From Crocinitomicaceae bacterium (GTDB taxonomy: Bacteria; Bacteroidota; Bacteroidia; Flavobacteriales_D; Crocinitomicaceae): 64,000 nt of DNA. Numbering within the stretch: position 1 is the stretch's first letter; the number at the start of each line of letters is the position of its first letter. The notes under the pieces were generated by a model. That model did no database searches. It worked only from the letters and a program-made list of their open reading frames with translations, and had not been told where the DNA came from. The stretch is taken from the NCBI GenBank assembly GCA_029254025.1, contig JAQWYK010000032.1, positions 39,231 through 103,230 of the forward strand, in the 5' to 3' direction. Both the position numbers and the translations under genes were made by a program. Shown piece by piece: positions 45,528 to 54,439 of the stretch.

Positions 45528-45778
45528 TAAACCGCCTTTCAACACTTTTTATTACCCTATAAAGCACAGCATCCCAAAAGCTAGTCTTTTGCAAAGTCAG
45601 CCGCCTTGATTCGACTTTTTAATTACTATCGTGGAACTAGGTTGAGCTTAAAGAATATTACGATTAGCTCTTGATGATTGAGGATCTTTTTGATGCATAT
45701 AACAATCGGTAAATAATCATATCTTGCTGAAGCAAGAAACGCTTTTTAGCCAAACGAATTATAATAAAAAACAAAATA
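45528..45778 (+). other. Intergenic stretch with a degenerate palindrome
   Basis: No gene seen. ATATAAC at 45697-45703 repeats the left arm of attC-like site 2. A CTTGCTGAAGCAAG hairpin (45723-45736) and GGTAAA/TTTAGCC pairing follow, but the right end AACGAATTATAAT lacks a GTT core. It may be a decayed site of the same family or chance. Confidence 0.25.
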
Positions 45779-46144
45779 ATGAAATATTTAATCTTAACAT
45801 TGACAACACTAACACTTTTAATACAATCATGTTCTGATAAGGCTAAACTTACTGAGCAAGAGCTAAAAGATTGCAAAACTTTTAAGGAATTAAAAGGACA
45901 AGATAGATATGATGAAATTGGAAAAATTACTCATATGCTTCCTTCTATTGAACATCCAGACACCAAAATAACTGTAAAAGAACAATTAGAAGAGCATTTT
46001 GGAGAACCTGATGAAATTAGAGATGATGGAACTTATGTGTATGTTCTGAATGGATCAAATAAAAGCTCTTGCACGTTTGTCATTTTCTTTAATGAAAGTG
46101 ATCTTATTGATTTTCTAGGATTTGAGAATTGTAGGGATTTTTAA
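45779..46144 (+). CDS. Small lipoprotein, hypothetical
   Basis: 121 residues. Signal peptide with lipobox IQSC (MKYLILTLTTLTLLIQSC). The mature part has 'LTEQELKDCKTFKELKGQDRYD' and 'LEEHFGEPDEIRDDGTYVYVLNG', the latter reminiscent of SmpA/BamE-like 'LG.P......TWVY' domains, though the match is weak. AT-rich compared with its neighbours. It is followed by attC-like site 3. Confidence 0.65.
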   Translation: MKYLILTLTTLTLLIQSCSDKAKLTEQELKDCKTFKELKGQDRYDEIGKITHMLPSIEHPDTKITVKEQLEEHFGEPDEIRDDGTYVYVLNGSNKSSCTFVIFFNESDLIDFLGFENCRDF

Positions 46145-46168
46145 AATAATTACTTCTCACAATAAAAC

Positions 46169-46234
46169 CTAAACGGCATTCACCCTTCGTCAAGCTCAGA
46201 GGAACAAAGATGACTTAGCTGAGTGGCGTTATAA
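46169..46234 (+). repeat. attC-like imperfect palindrome, site 3
   Basis: Left CTAAACGGCATTCA (46169-46182) pairs with right TGAGTGGCGTTATA (46220-46233), apart from a few mismatches and one G:U pair. An inner GTCA/TGAC pair follows (46189-46192 with 46211-46214). Length 66 bp. The right end AGCTGAGTGGCGTTATAAC resembles attC right ends. The centre CCCTTCGTCAAGCTCAGA also resembles a widespread intergenic repeat. Confidence 0.4.
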
Positions 46235-46308
46235 CAGATGAAGAGGATCTTTGTGCTTCCTCACTAACATAACTCCAATTTCCCTATCTTTGCATAAAAT
46301 TGTATCTG

Positions 46309-47304
46309 TTGGCAAAAATTCGTGATATAGAATTGGGAGATTTTCCTTTGTTGTTGGCCCCTATGGAGGATGTCAGCGACCCGCCATTTCGAGCCTTGTG
46401 CAAGGAGAATGGGGTTGATTTGATGTATACGGAGTTTATTTCTTCGGAGGGCTTGATTCGCGATGCAGCGAAAAGTATGATGAAGCTGGATATTTACGAA
46501 TATGAACGCCCTATTGGGATCCAGATTTTCGGAAGTGATATAGACAGCATGATACAAGCTACCAAAATTACAGAGCGGACAAATCCGGATATCATCGATA
46601 TCAATTATGGATGCCCGGTAAAAAAAGTGGCTTGTAAAGGATCTGGAGCTGGAATTCTGCAAGATATTCCGAAGATGGTCAAGATGACCGCAGAGATTGT
46701 GAAGGCTACCCATTTGCCGGTTACTGTGAAAACTCGGTTGGGATGGGATGACGACACCAAATACATTGTGGAAGTAGCAGAGCGCTTACAAGATGTAGGG
46801 ATCGAAGCGATTTCTATTCATGGGCGTACGCGTAAGCAAATGTATAAGGGTGAAGCGGATTGGACGCTGATCCGAGAGGTAAAGAACAATCCACGCATGA
46901 AGATTCCCGTTTTCGGGAACGGAGATATTGATACACCTGAAAAATCATTGGCGTACAAGAAGGAGTATGGCGTAGATGGTATCATGATTGGACGCGCAAG
47001 TATTGGTTATCCTTGGATATTTAATGAAATTAAGCACTTCGTGAAAACAGGGGAGCATTTACCAAAACCAGGAGTTAAAGAGCGTGTGGAAGTGACACGT
47101 CGCCATATAGAAATGAGCGTGAAATGGAAAGGTGAAACGCTTGGGTTAGTAGAGATGAAAAGGCATTACACCAATTATTTCAAAGGCATCCCTCACTTCA
47201 AAGATTACAAAACGAAATTAGTAACGAGCTTTGATTTACAGGAAATCTACGATACGTTGGACGATATCGAAGCTAATTTTGCCGACGCCGAGTTGTTGGT
47301 ATAA
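46309..47304 (+). CDS. dusB: tRNA-dihydrouridine synthase
   Basis: 331 residues from the TTG at 46309 (MAKIRDIELGDFPLLLAPM matches the usual start of Bacteroidota Dus). A flavin enzyme reducing uridine in tRNA. The TIM barrel begins 'APMEDVSDPPFRALCKENG'. The catalytic Cys is in 'DINYGCPVKKVACKGSGAGI', and FMN contacts include 'TVKTRLGWDD', 'SIHGRTRKQMYKGEADW' and 'GIMIGRASIGYPWIF'. A TATCTTTG box at 46285-46292 puts the transcription start about ten bases before the start codon. DusB-type is likely; the exact tRNA position is not predictable. Confidence 0.92.
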   Translation: MAKIRDIELGDFPLLLAPMEDVSDPPFRALCKENGVDLMYTEFISSEGLIRDAAKSMMKLDIYEYERPIGIQIFGSDIDSMIQATKITERTNPDIIDINYGCPVKKVACKGSGAGILQDIPKMVKMTAEIVKATHLPVTVKTRLGWDDDTKYIVEVAERLQDVGIEAISIHGRTRKQMYKGEADWTLIREVKNNPRMKIPVFGNGDIDTPEKSLAYKKEYGVDGIMIGRASIGYPWIFNEIKHFVKTGEHLPKPGVKERVEVTRRHIEMSVKWKGETLGLVEMKRHYTNYFKGIPHFKDYKTKLVTSFDLQEIYDTLDDIEANFADAELLV

Positions 47305-47320
47305 CCTGTCGGCCTTCCAG

Positions 47321-47370
47321 CCTCTTGTCTAACGTCTGAACCTCTCACCTCTCACCTCGTCACGTCTCTA
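47321..47370. repeat. Degenerate heptamer repeats (ACCTCTC-like)
   Basis: A run of 7-8-base units with the core AC-Y-TCT: ACGTCTGA, ACCTCTC, ACCTCTC, ACCTCGTC, ACGTCTCTA. It covers the stop codon and last codons of the cupin gene. A similar run is at 55207-55240. Confidence 0.5.
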
Positions 47371-47756
47371 AAAACTCTGTCTTTACCGTAAAATCCAGGA
47401 GATTGAGTCGAAATGACTTTGAGCGGCTTTCTAGGAGTCACCTTAACAGCATGCCAGTTATTTTTAGGAATAAAGAGTACATCCCCGGCTTTGATGACAG
47501 TGATGTTATCGTTGAAGTAGAATTTCGCTTTACCTTCTAAAACATAAATTGTTTCACTGTGCACTTCGTGTTTGTGTGTGGCAACGGTGTCTTTAATCCA
47601 AATCATAAAGCTAGTGGAGAGCGAATCTCCAAAAATCCTTTCAACGTGAATATTGTCGTATTGCTTGGGCGGTTGGATAAGGGCAATCGCTTTCCTCTCT
47701 TGACCATGTGCAACGTATCCGAAAAAAACAACTCCCAAAAGAAATAGCGTCTTCAT
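47352..47756 (-). CDS. Secreted cupin-domain protein
   Basis: 134 residues. Signal peptide (KTLFLLGVVFFGYVAHGQ). A single cupin barrel with motif 1 'KHEVHSETIYVLEGKAKFYF' and motif 2 'IKAGDVLFIPKNNWHAVKV', including the His/Glu metal ligands. Substrate unknown; it may be a periplasmic metal-dependent isomerase or binding protein. The last codons lie in the heptamer repeat, so the C-terminus DVTR may be recently altered. Confidence 0.8.
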   Translation of the reverse strand: MKTLFLLGVVFFGYVAHGQERKAIALIQPPKQYDNIHVERIFGDSLSTSFMIWIKDTVATHKHEVHSETIYVLEGKAKFYFNDNITVIKAGDVLFIPKNNWHAVKVTPRKPLKVISTQSPGFYGKDRVFRDVTR

Positions 47757-47807
47757 GTCAACTAATTTCTTGTAAAGGTAAAAAATTAGTACTTTCAGCC
47801 TTCAAAA

Positions 47808-49853
47808 ATGAGTATTATGATAAAGGTGTTATCGTTTCTTTGTAGTGTTTTTATTGGAGTTGCTGCGTTTGCTCAGCGTCCTATTTTTGATGCGGAGGCC
47901 ATGTGGCAACTGAAGCGTTTAGGGAGCGAAATTGTCAGCCCAGATGGAAGCAAGATCATTTTCCGGACAGCCTACTATAATTTCGAGAAGGGAGTTGAAA
48001 ACCCGAAGAGCAAAGCGGAGTTTCATTTGATGACATTTGGAAAGAAGAATGAAACCATCGGGTTGCCGAATGCTGAAAATATCGTGGGGAATATTAAATG
48101 GTTAAACAATGAGGAAATTATCTTTTTCGCACAGGAGAAAGGAAAGTTGCACATCATGCGTCAAGGAGTGGACGGAACCAATAGAAGAAGTCTAACACCA
48201 GAAGGGTGCGACGAATTTGAAGAGTTCATTGTGTCTCCACAAGGAAACTATATTGTAGCGCTGAAGTCGATAAAAGTTCAACCCACGGTTCAGGATATAC
48301 ACAAGGATTTAACCAAGGCAAATGCCTATGTGTATGATGACCTAATGTATCGACATTGGGACAGTTGGAATGACGGCAAGGCCAAGCAATTATTTTTATA
48401 CGAAGTGGACAATGGAACCATTGGGGGTAGTGGAATTAACCTCTTAGAAGGTACTCCGTATCATGGCGTGATTCCTCCGTATGGAGGTTTGGAGGGAGTG
48501 ACATTTGCTCTGGATGAATCGAAAGTTCTGTATGTCAGCAAGAAATTGGTGGGGAAGGAATTTGCCGTGAGCACCAATAGTGATGTCTACGAATATGCGA
48601 TTAAAACGGGTCACACGGTAAATTTAACACCTGCAAATAAAGGGTATGATACTCATCCGGCATACAGTCCAGATGGAAGTCAATTGGCTTGGTTGAGTAT
48701 GGCCAAAGATGGTTTTGAAGCCGACAAGAATGACATTCTTCTCCTGGTGGACGGGGCAACGACCAACTTAACGAAGGAGGTAGATATGACGGTGTCATCT
48801 TTTCATTGGGCGGAAGATGGGAAATCGATATTCTTTATTGCGATGCATCAAGCCACTGCTCAATTTTTCGAGTTGGACCTCAAGTCGAAGGAAGTACGTC
48901 AAATCACAAAAGGGATTTTTAACTACACGAGTTTGCATCCGCGCGGGAAGTATATTTATGCTACCCGTCAATCCATGTTGCATCCAAACGAGTTGTATCA
49001 AGTTGCAATTAAAACAGGTGAAGCAGAGGAGCTTACTGACGTTAATGGTGAATTCTTGGATGATTATGGTCGCCCCTTAATTGAACAACGCTGGACAACT
49101 ACCACGGATAATAAGAAGATGTTAACATGGGTAGTGCTTCCACCTGATTTTGATGAAACGAAAAAGTACCCTACGTTGTTGTATTGTCAAGGCGGACCAC
49201 AAAGTGCGGTGAGTCAGTTTTTCTCGTTCCGTTGGAATTTCCGAGTGATGGCGTCGCAAGGATACGTGATTATTGCGCCAAACAGAAGAGGATTGCCTGG
49301 TTTTGGACAGGAATGGAACGATGCCATTTCTAAAGATTGGGGTGGACAAGCCATGGAGGACTATTTGTCCGCTGTAGATGCGGTGAAGACCGAAAAGTAC
49401 GTGGATGAAAAACGCATTGGTGCCGTAGGTGCTTCGTATGGGGGATATTCAGTTTACTATCTTGCAGGAATCCATGAGGGCCGATTCAAGTCATTTATTT
49501 CGCATTGTGGGCTATTTAATTTAACTTCTTGGTATGGGAGCACTGAGGAGCTCTTTTTCGCGAATTGGGATATCGGCGGGCCCTATTGGTTGCCAGAAAA
49601 CAAAGAAGGTTATGTCAAGAATAGTCCGCACACCAATGTTGCGAAATGGGATACCCCCATGTTTGTGATTCATGGAGGGAAAGACTTTAGAGTTCCCTAT
49701 ACGCAAGGATTAGAGGCCTATCAAGCTGCGCAGCTAAAAGGAATTAAAAGTCGTTTGTTGTATTTCCCGGAGGAAGGGCATTGGGTAATAAACCTACACA
49801 ACAGTTTGTTGTGGCACCGCGAATTTTACGGTTGGTTGAAGGAGACGTTGTAA
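47808..49853 (+). CDS. S9 family prolyl-oligopeptidase-type peptidase, secreted
   Basis: 681 residues. Signal peptide (IMIKVLSFLCSVFIGVAAFAQ); an ATG at 47817 is an alternative start. Residues 25-420 form a WD40-like beta-propeller ('YSPDGSQLAWLSMAKDGFEAD'). Residues 430-681 are the catalytic domain: oxyanion 'LLYCQGGPQSAVSQFF', Ser543 in GASYGGYS, Asp in 'VIHGGKDFRVPYTQ' near 625 and His in 'EEGHWVINLHN' near 657. It cleaves peptides from the N-terminus (DPP/acylaminoacyl-peptidase type), a second periplasmic peptidase alongside the M1 enzyme. Confidence 0.93.
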   Translation: MSIMIKVLSFLCSVFIGVAAFAQRPIFDAEAMWQLKRLGSEIVSPDGSKIIFRTAYYNFEKGVENPKSKAEFHLMTFGKKNETIGLPNAENIVGNIKWLNNEEIIFFAQEKGKLHIMRQGVDGTNRRSLTPEGCDEFEEFIVSPQGNYIVALKSIKVQPTVQDIHKDLTKANAYVYDDLMYRHWDSWNDGKAKQLFLYEVDNGTIGGSGINLLEGTPYHGVIPPYGGLEGVTFALDESKVLYVSKKLVGKEFAVSTNSDVYEYAIKTGHTVNLTPANKGYDTHPAYSPDGSQLAWLSMAKDGFEADKNDILLLVDGATTNLTKEVDMTVSSFHWAEDGKSIFFIAMHQATAQFFELDLKSKEVRQITKGIFNYTSLHPRGKYIYATRQSMLHPNELYQVAIKTGEAEELTDVNGEFLDDYGRPLIEQRWTTTTDNKKMLTWVVLPPDFDETKKYPTLLYCQGGPQSAVSQFFSFRWNFRVMASQGYVIIAPNRRGLPGFGQEWNDAISKDWGGQAMEDYLSAVDAVKTEKYVDEKRIGAVGASYGGYSVYYLAGIHEGRFKSFISHCGLFNLTSWYGSTEELFFANWDIGGPYWLPENKEGYVKNSPHTNVAKWDTPMFVIHGGKDFRVPYTQGLEAYQAAQLKGIKSRLLYFPEEGHWVINLHNSLLWHREFYGWLKETL

Positions 49854-49895
49854 TGTGCATCCGAAAGAATTAATTGGTCCATTGAATTTCTAGGT

Positions 49896-51218
49896 TCAGG
49901 TTCCAAATACCATAGATTTTAGCGTTGATTTTTCTTCTCTCAATGCTTTTAGCAGATGTTTTCGATCCATCATCAAAAACATATAGTGCCACTTATCGCT
50001 CACATGTCGCAAATAGCGGGAAAACCAGTATGCGAATAGTCCAGTAATGGGCATCAGAATAAAATAAATAACTAAACCTACAGATGAGAGTGCTAGCAGA
50101 TGTACGCCAATTATGTATAACAATAATGAATATATGCTCGGGTAGAGGAAAATTCCAATGAATACGGCAAATGGCGCATAATATTCTATGTCTTTTGTAA
50201 GCTTAGGGATAATCCAATCGGTAAACAAGTACTGAAACAAATTGTGGAGCAGTCCAAAAAGAAAGAGTGGAAGGGCCACTAAAATGAATACACTAGAGGT
50301 GAAAAGTTGTCGATAAAACATACGTGAGCGGAAGCGACGATCGAGGAAATCGGTTTTAATCTTCAATTTATCTAATTTCCATTGAATGGACTTCACTTTG
50401 AGTTGAATATCCGTCACCATCCAAGGCTCAACAAGGTTCAATTCATCGAGTTTTGCTTTAATGTCTTTCAATTCAGTAACTTTTCTTTCTATACCGTGCT
50501 CGTTGGAGGGAATGTATTTCGAATGAAGAATAGCATATATTTTATCCACTAACGTTTCCTCTTCTGGAGACTCATTGGTAACGAGTACTTTCTCGAGGCG
50601 TGTACGAAATTGTGTGGTCAACTTTTGTGCTGCTGATTTAGGATTTTCAAGGTACTCTGCTAAAAACGGTGTAACAAATTGTGGGGTGTCAACATCAATA
50701 AGAATGGTGCTTCTAAATTTTTCAGATTGTGAGTAGTTTAACCCTACTGCAACTACTTGAAGGCCTAGTTTTCCAGCTTTACGATGTTCTGTTTCTAAGG
50801 CAATACGGGCTGTTCCCGATTTTAATTTTCTTAAAACGCGCTCTTTATAGCTGGTTCCCTCTGGAAAAATAACGAGTGTTTTCCCTTCATTCAGAATTTT
50901 ATAACACTCGCTGAAGGAGTCTTCGTTGCTTACGCCTTCCACTTTACCTTCTCCTTGGCGGTTAATTGGGACCATATTTAAGCTCTTGAGCAGCTTAAGT
51001 TTAAATTTAGAATTGAACAGTGTCGCCTTTGCCATGTAATATATTGGCTGCTTACAAATCATACCAATTACCCATGCATCCATTAATGTATTAGGGTGAT
51101 TTGCGATGATGATGAGCGGACCGCTTTGAGGTAGTTTTTCACTATTCTTGACGCGTATTTCACGGTAATACAGCCGTATTCCAATACTAATGAGAAACTT
51201 CAATATTCGGTAGAGCAT
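49896..51218 (-). CDS. Large lysophospholipid acyltransferase with membrane C-terminus
   Basis: 440 residues. The N-terminal 220 residues are a PlsC domain: NHPNTLMDAW (H-x4-D), 'ATLFNSKFKLKLLKSLNMVPINRQG' and 'LVIFPEGTSYKERVL'. A helical linker follows (225-310) and then four to five membrane segments (about 320-415). This layout is found in Bacteroidota acyltransferases often annotated as glycerol-3-phosphate or 1-acyl-glycerol-phosphate acyltransferase. Substrate uncertain. It is divergent from tatC (52 bases apart). Confidence 0.85.
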   Translation of the reverse strand: MLYRILKFLISIGIRLYYREIRVKNSEKLPQSGPLIIIANHPNTLMDAWVIGMICKQPIYYMAKATLFNSKFKLKLLKSLNMVPINRQGEGKVEGVSNEDSFSECYKILNEGKTLVIFPEGTSYKERVLRKLKSGTARIALETEHRKAGKLGLQVVAVGLNYSQSEKFRSTILIDVDTPQFVTPFLAEYLENPKSAAQKLTTQFRTRLEKVLVTNESPEEETLVDKIYAILHSKYIPSNEHGIERKVTELKDIKAKLDELNLVEPWMVTDIQLKVKSIQWKLDKLKIKTDFLDRRFRSRMFYRQLFTSSVFILVALPLFLFGLLHNLFQYLFTDWIIPKLTKDIEYYAPFAVFIGIFLYPSIYSLLLYIIGVHLLALSSVGLVIYFILMPITGLFAYWFSRYLRHVSDKWHYMFLMMDRKHLLKALREEKSTLKSMVFGT

Positions 51219-51254
51219 ATCTCTGAATTTAGGACAAGGTAATGATTTTTACGT

Positions 51255-51262
51255 TAACTTTG
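51255..51262 (+). promoter_or_regulatory. TAnnTTTG box before tatC
   Basis: TAACTTTG ends eight bases before the tatC ATG at 51271. Another ATG at 51266 is out of frame. Confidence 0.5.
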
Positions 51263-51270
51263 CAGATGCT

Positions 51271-52071
51271 ATGAGTGATTCAGAAGAACAAGAAATGTCA
51301 TTTTTACAGCACCTCGAGGAGTTGAGATGGAGGATTGTACGTTCTGTTATTGCCATTGTTGTATTAGGGGTGGGAATGTGGTTTGTCAAGGAATGGGTGA
51401 TAGAAAACCTATTCCTTTCTATGACCAAAACCGATTTCATTACCTATCAGTTTATGTGTGATTATTTCGGGATTTGTACAGATGAAATTCCCGTAGAATT
51501 CCAGTCGAACAAAGTAGGCTCTCAATTTACGTATGCGCTCTTAGTCTGTTTGGTCGGAGGTTTTATTTTAGCTTTTCCTTATGTGTTTTATCAATTGTGG
51601 AGCTTCGTTAAACCAGGTCTCCGTGAATCCGAAAAACAGGTTGTAAAAGGAATAACGTTTTATGTCACTGTTTTATTCCTGTTCGGAGTAGTTTTCGGTT
51701 ACATCATAGTTGCACCCTTATGTATACAGTTTTTTGGATATTTCACCCTTTCTCCTGACTTTCAGAATATATGGATGATAGGGTCTTTCATGTCCCTCAT
51801 TATTAGTAGCGTTATCTTTACGGGTTTATTGTTTTTGCTTCCAGTTGTGATTTATATTTTATCGAAAATAGGGATTGTAACTCCCGAATTTTTAATCAAG
51901 TATCGTAAACATTCTATTGTGGGGGTGCTGATTCTCTCTGCATTAATTACTCCTCCTGATTTTATTAGTCAGATAATTGTTTCTATACCCATCATTTTAT
52001 TGTATGAAGTAGGCATAATAGTAAGCAGGCGCGTTGAAAAAGCGAGAAAGGCTGCTCAACTCAAAAACTAG
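51271..52071 (+). CDS. tatC: Sec-independent protein translocase TatC
   Basis: 266 residues, six membrane helices. The N-terminal 'MSFLQHLEELRWRIVRSV' contains the conserved HLxELRxR signal-peptide-binding motif, and the periplasmic loop has 'PYVFYQLWSFVKPGLRESEK' (the FxxPGL motif). It is the receptor of the twin-arginine pathway, which exports folded proteins. TatA is not adjacent. The stop codon is shared with that of the convergent OmpA gene (CTAG). Confidence 0.96.
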   Translation: MSDSEEQEMSFLQHLEELRWRIVRSVIAIVVLGVGMWFVKEWVIENLFLSMTKTDFITYQFMCDYFGICTDEIPVEFQSNKVGSQFTYALLVCLVGGFILAFPYVFYQLWSFVKPGLRESEKQVVKGITFYVTVLFLFGVVFGYIIVAPLCIQFFGYFTLSPDFQNIWMIGSFMSLIISSVIFTGLLFLLPVVIYILSKIGIVTPEFLIKYRKHSIVGVLILSALITPPDFISQIIVSIPIILLYEVGIIVSRRVEKARKAAQLKN

Positions 52072-53255
52072 AGGATTTTAATTTCAACTCTTCGGTTGGC
52101 TTGCTCCTCATTGGCGAATTTTGGTTCAGGATATTTCATAAATTCGTTACCATATCCAACGGCAGTCATTCTATCTTTATCAATACCGCTGTCTATTAAA
52201 TAGTTCATTACTCTTTTTGCACGATCAGATGACATTTTCTTTCCCATTAAAGAACCTTCTCCTGTAGAATGAACATGCCCTTGAATTTCTATTTGAACAC
52301 TTGAGTTGAGGAGAAGAAAGTCACGTAAACGTCTCAAAACATCTTCCGTTGCAGGGGATAATATACTAGTCCCTTGTTTAAATTCTATACCAGGAATTTC
52401 TATTTGTTTGCCCTTTGATATGGGCTCTAACCAAATAATAAATTCGTAATCTTGCCCTTTTTTTATTGATTCAGTTCTGTCATAAAAAAAATATCCCTGT
52501 ACATCTACACTAATCTCAAGTTTAGTATCTCGATAAATATCAAAGATAAAATCAGTACCACGATACATTGCATTAAGCTTTTTTCCATCATTCAAGTAAA
52601 CTTGCCCTTCTACCGGTAATCCTGTTTCAGCATCTTGAAGGAGAATGGAAATAGTATTTAGGGATACATCATAGTGAAAATTTCGTGTTTTTTTTAAGGA
52701 TAATGCGACCTCTTCGATGTAATCTGCCTCGTAGTTTATGGCAAGATGTAGGTTTTTCCTTTTTGACGACTGTACATTGAAATAGATATAAATTTGTTCA
52801 TCTTTGTTTAAATGAAGTGACTGTAAAAATCCACTTTTCGGATTTTTTGCAAGGCCCACCGTATCGGGAAGGTTGAATTTAATAACACGTTGAATTTCCA
52901 AGAGGCCTTTGTAAATATCTGAACATGCATCTCCGGAGGAAGGCGCAAAAACAATGAGTTCTATTAACTCTTCATCGCAGAATGCATTTAGCGAAAATTC
53001 ACCGTCAAATGGGGCAACGAATTCGGCCCACAAAGAATTGTTTTCAGGAGTTCCTTCTAGACTTGAATAAGCCGATAAATCGAAGTACAAACCAGTTTTC
53101 CCAGTGAATTCTAATTCAAAACTACCTGGTTGAATAATTGTCATTGCCCCATCGCAATCTGACGCTCTGTCAGAAATTACTCGTTCGAATTCTTGTGCGA
53201 AAAAACAAGAATTAACCAGTTGTAGTAGGGCGATTAAAGCAAGTTGAAACTTCAT
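52068..53255 (-). CDS. OmpA-family outer-membrane protein
   Basis: 395 residues. Signal peptide (KFQLALIALLQLVNSCFFAQ). Residues 25-190 are a beta-sandwich-like region of unassigned family, 195-280 a second beta domain ('AETGLPVEGQVYLNDG'), and 285-395 a clear OmpA peptidoglycan-binding domain ('LSPATEDVLRRLRDFLL', 'VQIEIQGHVHSTGEGSLMGKKMSSDRAKRV', 'VGYGNEFMKYPEPKFANEEQANRRVEIKIL'). The diaminopimelate-binding Asp/Arg residues are in the NRRVEI region. It ties the outer membrane to peptidoglycan. A TAAGTTTG box at 53263-53270 lies seven bases before the ATG. Confidence 0.88.
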   Translation of the reverse strand: MKFQLALIALLQLVNSCFFAQEFERVISDRASDCDGAMTIIQPGSFELEFTGKTGLYFDLSAYSSLEGTPENNSLWAEFVAPFDGEFSLNAFCDEELIELIVFAPSSGDACSDIYKGLLEIQRVIKFNLPDTVGLAKNPKSGFLQSLHLNKDEQIYIYFNVQSSKRKNLHLAINYEADYIEEVALSLKKTRNFHYDVSLNTISILLQDAETGLPVEGQVYLNDGKKLNAMYRGTDFIFDIYRDTKLEISVDVQGYFFYDRTESIKKGQDYEFIIWLEPISKGKQIEIPGIEFKQGTSILSPATEDVLRRLRDFLLLNSSVQIEIQGHVHSTGEGSLMGKKMSSDRAKRVMNYLIDSGIDKDRMTAVGYGNEFMKYPEPKFANEEQANRRVEIKIL

Positions 53256-53305
53256 CCTGAAACAAACTTAATAATTAAATATAAATTTCGGTAGAATTGT
53301 TACAA

Positions 53306-53336
53306 CTAAAAAAGGATGAGATTACTCCCATCCTTT
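53306..53336 (-). terminator. recA terminator
   Basis: An AAAGGATG/CATCCTTT stem (53311-53318 with 53329-53336), loop of ten, then TTTTTAG on the minus strand. It lies 23 bases after the recA stop codon. Confidence 0.75.
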
Positions 53337-53358
53337 GTTGCAATAAACGATATGCAGG

Positions 53359-54378
53359 TTACCCTTGCTTACCATCCGAAGCAAGAGCTTCTTTAATTTT
53401 TATTTCCAGTTCCTCCATCATTTCAGGATTGTCAAGAATTAATGATTTAACAGCATCACGGCCTTGGCCTAATCGTGTCTCTCCGTAAGAAAACCAAGAT
53501 CCACTTTTCTTCAATATGTTCAGTTCAACCCCGATATCGATGATTTCTCCCACTTTAGAAATTCCTTCGCCATACATGATGTCAAATTCAGCTTTTCTAA
53601 AGGGTGGAGCAACTTTGTTTTTTACAATTTTCACTTTTGTACGATTACCGATTACCTCTTCACCGTCTTTGATTTGTGCTGCGCGTCGAATATCGATACG
53701 CACGGATGCGTAAAACTTTAGTGCATTACCTCCAGTTGTCGTTTCAGGATTTCCAAACATCACTCCAATTTTATCACGTAATTGGTTAATGAAAATACAA
53801 CATGTACCTGCCTTATTGATTGATCCAGTCAGTTTTCTCAGAGCTTTTGACATCAAACGTGCCTGAAGTCCCATCTGACTGTCGCCCATCTCGCCTTCAA
53901 TTTCAGCTTTTGGTGTGAGTGCCGCTACTGAATCTACAATTAATAAATCCACTGCTCCTGAACGTATCAAGTTATCTGCAATCTCTAATGCTTGTTCACC
54001 GTTATCTGGCTGGGAAATGATCAACTCACTTACATTTACACCTAATTTCTGTGCGTAGAATTGGTCGAACGCATGCTCGGCATCTATGATAGCTGCAATT
54101 CCACCTTGCTTTTGTACTTCTGCAATTGCATGAATTGCTAATGTTGTTTTACCCGATGATTCAGGGCCATAGATTTCTATAACGCGCCCCTTTGGATATC
54201 CACCTACGCCAAGCGCTAAATCCATGGTAATGGAACCCGTTGGAATTACTTCGATGTCTTCAATGGCACCATCGCCCATTTTCATTACTGCGCCTTTCCC
54301 AAATGTTTTTTCCATTTTCTCCATGGTTAACTGGAGCGCTTTTAATTTGTCTTCGTTTACTTTTTTTACTTCTGCCAT
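53359..54378 (-). CDS. recA: Recombinase RecA
   Basis: 339 residues from the ATG at 54378. DNA strand exchange and SOS coprotease. Walker A '[15 protein letters not shown]', Walker B '[20 protein letters not shown]', DNA-binding loops L1 ('[20 protein letters not shown]') and L2 ('[25 protein letters not shown]'), and a short acidic C-terminus. A longer start (TTG at 54396) lies inside the promoter box TAAATTTG (54394-54401) and is rejected. No LexA-type operator is recognised. Confidence 0.97.
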   Translation of the reverse strand: MAEVKKVNEDKLKALQLTMEKMEKTFGKGAVMKMGDGAIEDIEVIPTGSITMDLALGVGGYPKGRVIEIYGPESSGKTTLAIHAIAEVQKQGGIAAIIDAEHAFDQFYAQKLGVNVSELIISQPDNGEQALEIADNLIRSGAVDLLIVDSVAALTPKAEIEGEMGDSQMGLQARLMSKALRKLTGSINKAGTCCIFINQLRDKIGVMFGNPETTTGGNALKFYASVRIDIRRAAQIKDGEEVIGNRTKVKIVKNKVAPPFRKAEFDIMYGEGISKVGEIIDIGVELNILKKSGSWFSYGETRLGQGRDAVKSLILDNPEMMEELEIKIKEALASDGKQG

Positions 54379-54393
54379 ATCGTTTATTTTTAG

Positions 54394-54401
54394 CAAATTT
54401 A
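54394..54401 (-). promoter_or_regulatory. recA TAnnTTTG box
   Basis: TAAATTTG on the minus strand, ending 15 bases before the recA ATG. No clear TTG -33 element. Confidence 0.5.
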
Positions 54402-54439
54402 GGTGTAATGATCGTAATCTATTTACGATCTATTAATAT

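Noticed and set aside
45697..45770. Fourth attC-like site between the esterase and the second lipoprotein
   Set aside because: The left arm ATATAAC and an inner hairpin are there, but the right end has no GTT core, so it is not counted as a site.
54379..54396. Longer recA start at TTG 54396
   Set aside because: The codon lies inside the TAAATTTG promoter box.
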